In this document: piece after piece, positions 1 to 12,700 of the stretch | Position numbering within the stretch: position 1 is the stretch's first letter | How the letters are laid out: every line of letters begins with the position of its first letter | DNA from: Ifrita kowaldi | Lineage: Eukaryota > Chordata > Aves > Passeriformes > Cinclosomatidae | NCBI GenBank assembly: GCA_013398055.1 | Contig: VZRS01014884.1 | Coordinates: forward strand, 1,124,747-1,188,746 | Direction: 5' to 3' | DNA: 64,000 nt | Notes under the pieces: generated by a model | What the model saw: the letters and a program-made list of their open reading frames with translations, nothing else | Told to the model about the DNA's origin: nothing | The model's database searches: none | Position numbers and translations under genes: made by a program

Positions 1-665
1 CTGTTTGTAGAAGGATGATCAGGTTGCTCGCAGGGATGAAAGTAGGAGGTGGGTATGGTGGGGTTTTCCTGTCTCCATCATGTTTCTAAAGAAGGCCATC
101 TCTTCTCTGTCTCTCGTCAGTAGGGATAAGGGGAAGAAAGCTTGGGGCATAAATTTCGGCTCTGCTCTGCTTCGTTAGTGCTAGAATTTGTCTAAGTTCA
201 AGCTGTCTGCCCAGCTGGGCTGGGGAGCTGCCTCAAGACTTGATATTCTGGTTGGAGCTCGAATATGAGCTGAAACTTAGCTTCTCTGCCTTGGGACTGG
301 CAGATAAAAGGGAAATCTGTTCGATTTTAGTACTACACATTAAGGACCAACAATCAGTACTACTCAGGCAGGTCCAGAGAAAATTGTTGTCTCTAATGGG
401 GAATGTCATAATTACTGAAAATGTTCCTTTTTCTGTATAGGCTGTTGGATGAAACCTTTGGGTTGGGTTTTGTTCTTCCATCTGACTTTTGAATTCTAAC
501 ACCAGCACTTCTTTCCTGGTGGGAAGTGGCAAAGAGCTGTTCCACTGGAAGCATAAGCATAAAGAACCAATAGCCTCTTTTAGAGCCTAATTATCTCAGC
601 CATTATATACTAGAAGCCAAATATAGTATTTTGCTTTTTAACCAATTACTCATCTCTTCTTTCAG
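1..665 (+). other. COG3: COG3 intron, 5' edge of window
   Basis: Intronic sequence upstream of the first exon in the window, ending in a pyrimidine-rich acceptor (tctcttctttcag). I see no exon, repeat or RNA gene here; the small ORFs on both strands have no coding character. Confidence 0.85.
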
Positions 666-746
666 GATCCTTCAGCTGTGCCAAATTCTGACAATGCCTT
701 CACGCTGTTTTATGTGAAATTCAGAGCAGCTGCTCCCAAAGTCAGA
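666..746 (+). CDS. COG3: COG3 coding exon (approx. residues 282-308)
   Basis: 81 nt, phase 0 to 0, encoding DPSAVPNSDNAFTLFYVKF and then RAAAPKVR. Acceptor ttctttcag, donor gtaagt. This peptide is nearly invariant in vertebrate COG3 and anchors the identification. Confidence 0.96.
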
Positions 747-3700
747 GTAAGTAGGCTGGTAACTAACTTTTAAAACGGAAGTTATGAAAATGAGGCTTGA
801 TTTTATTAGTGTGAATGCAAGGATTGCATATTGTGCAAGTGTGAATGTCCAAAGATTGCATATTGTATCCGTGGAAAAATACTACAAATTATTTTCCAAT
901 TATTAAAAAAGAGTAATTTACTGATAATAGTTTTCTCTCTTTTTTTTTTGGGTAGACTCTTATTGAACAAGTAGAGCAAAGATCTGAAAAAATGCCTGAG
1001 TGAGTATGTCTACGTAATTTGTCTTCAACAGTTTTAAGTTTTGCAAATATTTACTTCTGTTTAAGTACTGTTAAACACATTATTTGTTTAAAAGAAAGTT
1101 GTAAAAATTGAAATTACATAGAACTAAAGAGGGTATTAAATGCATTTTATGTGTGCCAGAAAATGATCTTCAGGATGCAGTTACTGTTTTAATTTCTTGC
1201 TAGGTATCAGCAAGTTCTCAATGAAATCCATCAATGTTACCTCGACCAGCGGGAGCTTTTGCTTGGTCCAAGTATCGCTAGCACTGTTACAGAATTAACC
1301 AGTCAGAATAACAGAGATCATTGTGCTCTGGTAGGTAAAGTAGTCATGTGTTGTGTGGGTTTTGTTATGTTTTAATCCCCTCTCCCCCAGGTAAAATCAA
1401 CTTACTTAATTAAGTCATTTACATGCAGAATTGTTACTGTTGTCTGTGGGTTTGAATCGTTAACATTCTGTTAATATTTTCAAGCCTTGCATGTTTTGTT
1501 TCTGTGAAAACTCCACCCTGTTACAAACCTCACAAAGAGGGAAGGATAAAAAAGAAGCATAAAATGTGGTTACTTAAATTTGAGGAACAAAAAAGGGACA
1601 GAAGTTGTACAATGAGCTTTTATTTGGCTAGTAACATCTTTTCTGTCCATGATCTTAGAGTTCATCTCATTAATTTTGAATTTTACAAAGCTTCGGTTTA
1701 ATCATGGCAGTAATAATCACAACATCACGTGTAATATATAGTAATAATACCTGTAATATCTCTTGTGATACTGATGCAAGGAAAAGAATTTAATAATCAA
1801 GTATTTGTATTTCTGTGAATACAGGTACGAAGTGGCTGTGCCTTTATGGTCCATGTATGCCAGGACGAACACCAGCTTTACAATGAGTTCTTCACAAAAC
1901 CAACACCAAAACTGGAGTAGGTGGTACATGCTGGTTTTGTTTTACTGCATGTTGTATTCAGTGTGTTGTGATGTAGCAGATTATATTATATGGCAAATAG
2001 GGCTGTGTTCAAGTGGTTTGGTAAGAACTAGCAAGATAAAAAACCAACTTAATCACTTTAAGCATCAGAATTTCATGTTCTTGTGTTTCCTTTTTCTTCA
2101 CGCAAAGCCGATAGCTCCCATTCTCCATAAATAATCTTTGCAAATGCTCTGTAGATAGTCTGAAAGAGATAAAAATACTCAGGTGCTTTGAAAATAGCTA
2201 TAGAAGTCTATAGGTCTCAGCTGTTTTTGTACAGCTTCTTTTGCACAGCCTGTTGCACAAGTGCTTTCATTTGCTTCTGTCTGAAATTAGGCTGATGAGC
2301 TCCTGCTATTTTTCCTGGAGGATTTAATGAGCTGCCCTTAACTGTCAAGGAATATTTGCATGTTGCCTGTATTTGGGCTGAACAGAAGGCAGAGTAGTGG
2401 ATGCCTGACAAAAACAGTGTCTCTTGTCTCCTCTGGCTAGACCTAAAAGAGGGACAGGTTGTTACTTCACACAGTAATTGTATTGTAAAAGTATTGTAAA
2501 ATTTTTTGCAACAGACTTGTAATAGTAAAACAATTGAGTAGATTATGCCCCTTCTCCGGTTTTCTGGTATGTTTTAGTATTGATACTTAATTTTGAAATT
2601 TGGGTGGATCATGTTCCCTTGCTATAAAGTTCCTAACTAAGTGTATTCCTATTAATATAACTGAGACACTGGTTTTGAGAGTTGTAGTGTCTTAAATAGA
2701 GTGCAGCTTGAGTTGAACAAGTGTGTAACTGAAAAAAAGACTTCCCGCTACCCTCCACATCCTTCAAAGCTAAAGGAACACCAAAACTGCATAAAGCCTC
2801 ACTAGAGATAAGCCACAGTGCCAGAGTCGTTCCAGTCGTTTCTGAGAAGTTGTGGCCTCCTGTGGGGCATGCTCAGAATTTGAGGTGACCTAACTAAATT
2901 TGTTTAAGAATCAGTTTAGCCATCCCAGTCCAAATCCTGGAGTGAACATCCCTAATTGGAATCAGTGTAAAATATTGTTCAGCCAGAAATTTTGTCGCTA
3001 GTGGTATTCACACCAAGAATGAGAATAGACTTCTGATTTTTTTTTTTTAATTTTGATGGAATGTAGTTACTTCATTTCCTAAGAACTTGCTTCCCCTTTT
3101 TTTGCCTACATCTAAATTAAAATTTTTAAGAAAAATGTTTCAAATAGTAACTACTTTATTAGGTTTCTCTTAGCATAATACATAGCTCCATTTTCTTTTC
3201 TGCAGTCTAAGGTGCTCTGAAGACATTACAGGCAGGTGTCTATGTACAGATAAAAGAGTTTACCAAAATTCTACCCAAGAGTAGAGATCTGAGATTGGGT
3301 GTTGTATTTAATAATGAGGCTGGTGAAACTTTCTCTTTTGTTTCTGCTTTTAACCTGAGTTACTGTTTTACCAAACTGCTTGTAGTGCTATAGGATGCAA
3401 AGGAAGAGGCATTCAAAATGTTAATTCTGAATATTCTTTTGTGAGCATTTTTGTTCCCTTACTAAGGAGCTGAAGTGTCCTTGTCCTATTGGCAGACATT
3501 CTTTGTGAATTAGAAAAAAAATAGTGCAATAAACACAATATCTTTATCACACTATGATTACTTCAGTGTTGTTGATGTTTATATTTCCAAGTCCGACTGG
3601 GGAATTACTTGAATTTTCAGCTACTGGCAGTAGCATTAGTGCCTGATCTGTGATTAGTGAAGGGAGCATTGAGAATGGCAAAAATGTCTAGAGTGAGTGC

Positions 3701-6700
3701 TGTTGGTGTTTTAACCAAGATATGTATCACTCTGAACATGAAAGAAAAAAATAAATTGAAGTGGGATTTCTGGTGTGTGACTGCATTGATCTCATAACTT
3801 CAGTTAGATTGGAGAGCATGCTCTGAGATGTTGGTAGCTGTTACAGAAAACATTACCAAGCTTCTCCTCCTGTGTCCCTCTTTGTGTGCTCCTGGTTCTA
3901 ATACACTGTTGAGTACTTGGAATCAGATGAGCCTTTTCTTGAGGGGAAATTGGGGTTACAATTCTGAGCTCAGCAGGAGCATTTTTTTACACAGAAGGCA
4001 AGTAAACCAGTTTGCAGCATCTTCCCTTTGTGATAGGTTGAGTTGCTGGTTGGTGTGTGTAGGTTTTTTCATTTGTTTATTTGGGTTTTTAAAATTTTAT
4101 TGTAAAATGAGTTAAAAATGAAAACACTGTTTTTAAGCAGTTGGTATGCCACATCTTTTAAAAGGAAAACTTTTCCCACTTTGTAAGAAGTAATGGGTTT
4201 ATGTTTTAAACAGTCTTGTCTAAAGTCTTCTCTGGCACTTGTTTTCTCACCCTCCTTTCAAAAATCTTTGCCACAAAATAATCTATGTTTGTGATAAAAT
4301 TTTCTTCTGCTTTTGGGGGATCCTGAAAGTATTTTGCTTTGTTTTATTTTTCCTTCATAGTGAACTCTTGGAGAAGTTGTGTCTTTCATTGTATGATGTC
4401 CTGAGACCAATGATCATCCATGTCATTCACTTAGAGACACTTTCTGAACTCTGTGGGATTCTCAAAAATGAGATGCTCGAGGATCACGTACAGAACAATG
4501 GTAACTCATAGATGGAAGATGATTGTTTTTAAGGGTCTTCTTAACTGATAAAATTATTTAATTGCATAGTCAAAAACTCTAGATGCTTCTTTCTTTCTAG
4601 TGGATCTTAACCTCATCTTTGACATGTTTGTGTAAAATTAATTATGCTTTTTCATTTGTAGTGAAGGTCTGTATTTATGGGTCTCTGCCTAGCTTAAGTT
4701 AAAGTAATGTACTGATGTTAGTCATGTTTTCTCTAGATTGTACAAATGCAAGCAAGCATCCACTCAGTGCATATGCATGCACCAGGATTGATTTAAATTA
4801 CCTTTTCAAGTGGGTGAATTGCTTTATTTGGCCCTGCTAATGCGTCATCCATGTAGAGCTTTCTGCATAATGATGATAAAACAAAGGAATGGAAACTGGT
4901 TTTTTTTTCCAATTCTCCTTAACATCATGTTTCCTAGACTAGAAATTGTAACTTCAGCAGAGGAGTTAAGTATCAGTGTAGATTTTGGGGTTTTGTAAGT
5001 ATGCAGAGCTCCAAGTCTCATAGGAGTGACCTGGCCTGGTGTCTCATTTCCTTACTATGACCAGTGCACAATGGAATCCTTTCACAGTCTTTATTGCACC
5101 AGGCAATAAACAGAGATCATACTTGGTAGCTGGTATATCATCCAGTGTAGCTCTTTGTTGCTGAAGCTGTGCCAATAATCAGGAAGAATTGTTCGCTTTC
5201 CTGGAAGTATAATTGTAACGCTGTTGGGAATGAGCAATAACTTGCTGACTTAATCTTTTGGCTTATCATAAGAAGTGTCTTCCTGCTACTTAAATTTGGG
5301 ATGGTACAATAATTATTAAGTTTGATGTGAGCTGCTTTGGTTCATCTGTTTTTATCAACTCCCAACAGTCACACCACGGGTATTGGCTGTGACAGAGCCA
5401 AAGCCACCTTGCTTTGTTGTTCCCACCGAAATTCCATTTAATGTACCCAGGTCTGAAATAATTAGAACACTTAATTCTAACAAGGCATCTGATGTCATCA
5501 GTGTGAGGTTGTGTTTTCATATTCTAATGAAAATCTGGGGAGCCAAAGCAACTGCAGCATGGAGTTCAGTAATTCCTTGTTTGTCACAAATTTGTCTGCA
5601 TGCTGCTGTTCCAAAAATAGCCTGACTCCATCTGCAGCAAGCCAGGTTTTTATGGTTCTATGTGTGATATTTCAAACTTAGGTTTCTATGAGCTTGTTTT
5701 TGTAATTAACAAGTTTGTGCCTTTCCTTGCCTTTGTCAGCTGAACAACTGGGTGCATTTGCAGCTGGTGCCAAGCAGATGTTGGAAGATGTCCAAGAGCG
5801 CCTTGTCTATCGGACACATATTTACATTCAGACTGACATCACCGGCTACAAGCCTGCGCCGGGCGATCTCGCCTATCCTGACAAGCTGGAAATGATGGAG
5901 GTACAGCCTCAGCTTTTTCATTGTCCTTGATTAGTGGTTTTTTTACATGCACTCAATGCAATTGTGCAGTACAGTGCTTTGCAGCTTGGGTTTTCCAGTT
6001 CTAAGGTGTGTTTAGTGTTACTGGCATTTTCAAATTGACACCTGCTGATTCAATTATGACCCTAAACTAGATGTCAAAGAACTGTTTATGTCAAACTTAG
6101 TGACATTGACAGTAGTTCTCACAGTTAACAGTTTTACCAAAACTTGAAGCTTCTGAATTTTTATTTACATTCATAAGTCGTAGGTATTACCCAGTGTATT
6201 TTCTAGTTGAGCTGGAATTGAAGAGAAGCTTTATTCAGCCCCAGTTAGCTGCAAGTTTGTTTTCAGAATAACTGGTCAGCTAGCTAATGGTAGGTATGTG
6301 TGTACCCTATGCTCAGGCAGTGTGAGAGGAGACTTACTTTAGATAATTTAACATGTTAGTAATGGCTTCCAGTAGCCTTTTTCAAGCTCTTATCAGTGTT
6401 AGCCATTTCTGTAGTCATTCCAAACCCTTTGAGTCAACGTTCCTGTTGAAATGGATCAAACTAATTCTACTTATTTTGAAAGGTTAATACTATATTGATG
6501 AGAGTTTCAGAATGAAGCAACTCACAGAAATAAATAAATGGGCAATGAGAAACCTGAAATGAGTTTTTGATTAGAACAAGATGTATTTGATATGCGTTTG
6601 ACATGCAACTGCATGAACACTGCATGGAAGTAGTAAAGCTTAGTAAAAATCTCCCCTCCAAGTAACTATTGCCATTCACTTTGTAATGAGAGACTGAAGC

Positions 6701-9700
6701 TCTTAAAGGACTGAGGTGACTGAGAATGGCCTTTCCAACATGGACTGGCAAGATCCAAATTTTATTGCTGTGTTCTGCTTTCCATCTAGCTGCCAGAATA
6801 GCTGGTGGTGCTTAGAAAATTGTAGGACTTCCAGCTGACCAGTTGGTAGAGAAGCTGCTGTTTGACTTCAGAATCAGAACATTACTTATATAAAGCACAG
6901 AGGCTGGCTGGCTATCTATCTATCTATCTATCTATTTATCTATCTATTACTGACTGTCTACCTGAAATATATGTATTTTGCTGTGGCTTAAAGAAATTAA
7001 CATCGTAACTGTACCTTATTGTGCTTAGTTCTTGCCTGCAAACAGACGAAACACTCTAAGGTATCACTGGTGAACTCATGTTGCTATGATATTGTCTTTA
7101 TACACATCTAAAGCTTGTTTTGTGCTACAGTTTGTACTTTGGCAATTATGTGGGATATCCATAGGGTTTTAAATGCTGAAGCTAGTGATTTTGTTGAGTA
7201 TATGCTCTTTGTATTTTCTAACAAGGGTCCTATGGCCCTTCAGTTAGGAAGAGAAAGTTCATTCCAATTTGAGAAATGATGCTGCTCTTCACATGTCCTC
7301 ATAAGACTCCAGTTTTTGCCTGGTTTGAGATTCATTTTGCTACTTGATTGCTTTTAAACCTCAAAACCTTGCTATTTAGAGAGACCTTCTGTCTTAGTAA
7401 ATGAATTATTAAAATGCTAGAAGCACAGGGCAGAAATGTTTCTTGTGCTGTTCTGCTCAAATATTAATGCAGTTCTTTGCCCATTCTTGCTGCCTCTTGT
7501 TGCTTTGAAGCAGACCAAGTAGTGGAAAAGGTGGAAGTGTGGAAATGTTGAGTAGTGTTAGGGAAAAGCTTTTGGCTGAACTCCTTCAGGGAATAAAGTA
7601 GAGAGTACTTTTGGGCCATCTGCACATATCATTTGTGGAAAAAAAGCCATCACAAAAATGATCTGTTTAAAATCCAAGTAAGTGTTGAACTGGGTTACCC
7701 TATTTTGAGCTTTTCTTTCTAGGTGGCTTTATAAGTCATTATTTAGAGATCAGTAAGAACAGGCAAAATGGAAAGAACTGTTTTACACAGATATGTATTT
7801 GTGAATCTTTATTTTATTGCAATATTTCTGCTACTGTTTTGGAAACATCTGCCTATTTCTTCTAAATGTCTTTGAAACACTGGGAGCTGAGTGCAGCTGA
7901 TTCCTTTTGCAATTCAGCATGCTTTTCTTTGTTGTAACCAAAGCAGTGTTATGTGATATTAAAATATTATTGTGTATCTTTCTTTGCAGCAAATTGCACA
8001 GAGTTTAAAAGAGGAACAGAAGAAGCTGCCATCTGAAGCTTCATTTTCTGATGTCCGGCTAGAAGATCCCGAGTCCTGCAGCTTAGTTAAATCTGGTATG
8101 AGATACATCTCATATTGTCAAATTAATGCATAAAGCTCATGGGATGTGAGCATTAACCTGAACCATCTGTGAGAAACTTGCATGTATCTTAAAGGGTTAT
8201 TTTCCTAGAGAAATTCATGACTGATTTTGAGAGGCGAACTTTGTCTCAAAGTTCTTAGTTTTGTATTTTTTTATGAGAAACGGCCTAATGTTGTTCTTTT
8301 GGTGGCATTTCTTTGTGCTTCCAGTGCAGTCCCTTATGTGAAGCAACTACTTTTGCAGCTGACAGCATCTATTGTACTTTGTATAAAACTGAGCTTTTGT
8401 ATTCTCCACTGTAAAGTAGCCGTGCCATCAAGATATGTACTTGAGGATGCTTTTGTTTGTTAGCTGTGCTAAGATGAGAAAGGTAATTTGGTGTGTCAGG
8501 CATATCTCTTAAATTGTAGATATTTACAATAATTCATGATTTAGTCCTTGACATTTTAAACATGTGACCCATATGTCTGTAAATTACAGCAAACTGGAAA
8601 AAAATTTCATAAAATGTGGCTGTTTTGATGCCAGTCATTTGAGTGTTACAAATATTTAAATTATTGTCAAAGATCCATGAAGAATTTCTCCTTTTATTGT
8701 ATCATTGTTCAGAATGGTACAGCATTATTTCCCCAGCAGCATCTTTCTCAGCTCCTTATCAGTTGTTTCTCATATTCTTTTTGATTGCATAGTAGTTTCT
8801 TGCTTTTGGATTGGAAGGTCTGCAGAGGTGTTTCTAGCTGGACTCCACAAATCCCATTGAGAATAGGGTTCATTGTGCTTCACCCCAGGTGTATGGGATT
8901 TGCAAGTCCTGTAAATCTCACCTGCGCTCAGGAAATGGAAGGAACCTATATGGTACAATTTGAAGATATGTGTCTGAGATAATTGGGATTGTTTGTCCTT
9001 CAGAGGTGCCTCTCTCCCATTTCAGTACCTGCAGGAGTAGCTGAAATGACTAACAAATGGCCTAGGAACCTCAAACTGGTAGCTTAAGATTTTACAGGCT
9101 TTCTAATTACTGTGACAACAAATTCGTAGTTGCATAAGGTAGAAAGATATTACTGGATTATTTCAGATGATTTCTGCACTGACCACATAAACACAAGTGC
9201 ATTTTCCGTCAGACTTCTGTCTGTCAGGTGTTGTGAAAATCCATTTTGAGCATGCAGAATTATTGGGAAGGTTACCCCGGAGGAGCACTTTTTTATGTTT
9301 GCAACAAGCTCATGACAAAATTTGTTTTGCTGTTATTTTTACAGTTATTAAAATTATGTTTGAACCCTATACTTTCTGCAACTGTTTAATCCATGTAGGA
9401 TTATCCCCAGCAGAAAGGAAAGCACGAAGAAATAAAATTAATAGAATGGTTTTTTCCTTTTTTTTTCCTAAGCATTTCCTGTAATTCCTTGATCTCTAAC
9501 CATTTCTTTTTCCTCTTTTCTCCTGTGCTTTTTTTTTTTTTTTTCAGTAACTGTTTGATCATTTCAGCTGTTTAGCTGAGTGGGAGGTGTGTGTCATTGG
9601 AGACATGCCTGTAAAACTAACTCATTAAAAAAGGTCGAGCTGGGCCACCCCTGAAAGCAAATTCATGTCTTTCACAGGCTTGTGCTCTATTCACATCGAA

Positions 9701-12700
9701 ATCTAGTACTGACCTGCTCAGAAGGAAAAAAAAATTAACCTGTTAGAGTAAAATACAATGTCTTATTTCTGTGTAGAGAGTATAAAATACAGTCAATATT
9801 ACAGTCTCCTTTGGTTGAAAGGACAGATGGGCAAGTTTTTCATGTGTGTATTTTGCTTTTAAACAGGTTCAGCTGAATCCCTTAATCCCAGGCATCAGAG
9901 CACGATTTCACCAGCAGATCTACATGGAATGTGGTATCCTACTGTCAGAAGGACTCTAGTGTGTCTCTCCAAGCTGTACAGATGTATAGATGTATGCAAA
10001 AATTTCTTTATCTAATTTTTTAGGTGAAGTTATAAAGTGTGTATAGCAACATGTAGAAATATTTTAATACAAACTAGGAATGGACAATTACTGGCCTCTA
10101 ACCTCTTAGTCTTTCTGCTGCTATCTTTATGTAAAACAAGTGAACTGACAAATTTAGGTCATCATTTCTAAGACAGTTTTATATTTGTAGAATTAGAAAA
10201 ATGGCACTGATTAGTACATTTATTGCTTTTGCTGTTACAGAAATTATTTAGTGTCTGATGTTCAAGATACTGGTCTCACCAAAGTTGAGGAGTGAATAGG
10301 ACAAGAAAAAATAGAAAGTCTGGGTCAATTACAGGGAGTGATTTTATTGCTGAAATTACATGAATGTGTGAACGTGTTTGTGTGATGTCTCTGGTCTTAA
10401 AATTGGTGACTCTACTGCTTCTACATTTTGGAAATATTCTGAAAATGTTTTTGTGGCGCATTTCTTCATGTTTCAAAAATGTAGGAGACATTTCCAAACT
10501 TAAGACAGTAGAAATCTTCATGTCTAGCAGGAACAGAAGCAGTGTTTATTTAACACATATTTTAAGACTTCCCCATTAGAATCTGTTTTATGTTGCTCAC
10601 TTAACAGCATATAAGGCTGATAAGTCTCTGAGGAAACTGATGGAAGTGTTTTTGCTTCTCTGCATGTGTTGTATCTTTATTAGATACATTTAATGGATTT
10701 CAAAATATCTTTGATGGGTGTATATGAAACTCCTGCCAAGATGCTGCTGCTAAAAAAGAAGCTGGAAAATACTAATGCTTTATTGCTTAAAATATCAATC
10801 TCATTAAAGATGGATGAATATTTGCCCTTGTTTTCAGCTAGACCTTTGTAAATGAGGTGATTTCTGTGTTGTTTGCAAGGCTCGTTTACAGTGTGTCTGC
10901 ACAGAGGTTAATTTAGTTCTGCCCTGAGATACTGTAGCAGAACTGGCACCCCTTGCCTGCACCCTGTAGACAGGGGGAAGACGTGAATGAAGTGGTGCTG
11001 GCAAGTCTGAGGCACTCAGGGCTCTCATATGCTCCGTTGCAGTGCTGGTGTGGGCAAGCTGTGTTCCTACGGCTGGCTCAGCCGTCGGATCGTGTTGCTG
11101 CCACTTAAGGACTTGCTCCATGTCCCCTGGGCCATGGCAGCTGTCACGTTTGTTTACTAAGCTGTCACAAATGTGAGGTAATTTGAGTCTGCCTGAGGTT
11201 AAGCTCACTCCAGTGATCTCGTGTCTGTTGCAGGTGTAGCTTGCACGCACAGGTAGCTGCCCTGACACATGAAGAAGTGTCGGGTCAGGCTACCCAGCAA
11301 ACACCATTCATGCTGTTGGCTCTGAATGTGTGAGGTGTTACTGACCATGTCACTACCCAGGTGCCAGTTCAGAGCTGCAGGGTGAGCAGGGCATGCTTGT
11401 GTGGGTACCTGCATCCAGCCTGAGTGCTTGTAGCAAGCTTTCGTATGTGAATGCTCCATCCTCTGTCACTGCATTTAGCCAACATGTTTGTAGCTAGTTA
11501 ATATGGAGTTCTGTGAGCCGGTAAACACATGGTTCGCAAACTGCACCTCTTAAAATTCTGCTTGAGCTTTGCTAACACCTTTTTTATTGGTCTGATTTCC
11601 TCTTCCCTGCAGAGGGCAGTGTTTCAGGGATTATCGCAAGAGGCCTTATCTGCCTGCATCCAGTCGCTGCTGGGAGCTGCTGATTCCATCAGCAAAAACA
11701 AGGTCAGAATCTGTGCTTTGGGTATGATTTCCACAGTCCCCAGCCCCTTGTATATCTAAAGTCATGAAGCAGCAGTTCAGAATTCTGTTAAAATCTTAGT
11801 CAAGGCATGTTGCTCTGCCTCTAGAGACTTGATGGATTTGCCAGTTCTTAGTTACGGTTAATGTATTGCAGGGCAAAGATAATGATTCACATCCTAGCCT
11901 GTCTCTGAAAGGTGAATACAGATTGTAGCAGTCATGTTTACAGGCTGCTCTAACTCATGGAAATTCAATGAAGTGATGCCTAAAGAAAAGTTTCTGCTAG
12001 AGGACTCTGCTCCCTGTATTTATTTTCACTGCCTGCTACTCTTTTCCTTTTCTCTGCCTCTGTTGTTTGAATTTTCAGAAATCTTTCTAACTGTTATATT
12101 CACTGGGAAGAAGTTTTAAGTATTCTCTGCTCAGAACTGTACTATCAAAATGTTTGATCTCATGTGTTGCTCAGAATTCAATGCAGATTCATCAGGTCAT
12201 TTCAACTTTAACTGTTAGTTTAAGCAGTTGAAGTAAACTTTCTTTTTTCCCATCACAGTTCCTTTAAATCCTGTAGTAATTTGCTAATTCCTAACAGCCA
12301 GTAAATGAATTAAAAAAAAAGTCCTAGTAGGCTAAAATGGTTGGATTTTTAGAAGCAGTAAATATTTAGTAATGAAAAAAGTTTTAGTTCTGATTGGAAA
12401 TGATCTGTTTTGAAGTATTTCTTTTGAGTGTCCTTTGAAAAATTTCTGTTAAACATAGTATCTTTTAAAAAAAGTTCAAGATACACTTCCCTTTAGCTTG
12501 AGCAGATAACTATTTTCTGTGTAATTGATTCAGAATTCTACAGTTAAATACCCATTCCAGCACTGTGTACCTGGCCAACATTGACTTAAAAGTATTGCAG
12601 AGAACGAAACTCATCCTGCAGTGACCCCTAAATAGGTTGGCCCAGATCTAGGATCTCTACCACTTTGTTCTTGCTGCATGTTAATTTAACATTATCTGGT

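Noticed and set aside
233..532. 99-codon minus-strand ORF at the left edge
   Set aside because: Inside a COG3 intron, with a plus-strand ORF over the same bases and no coding features.
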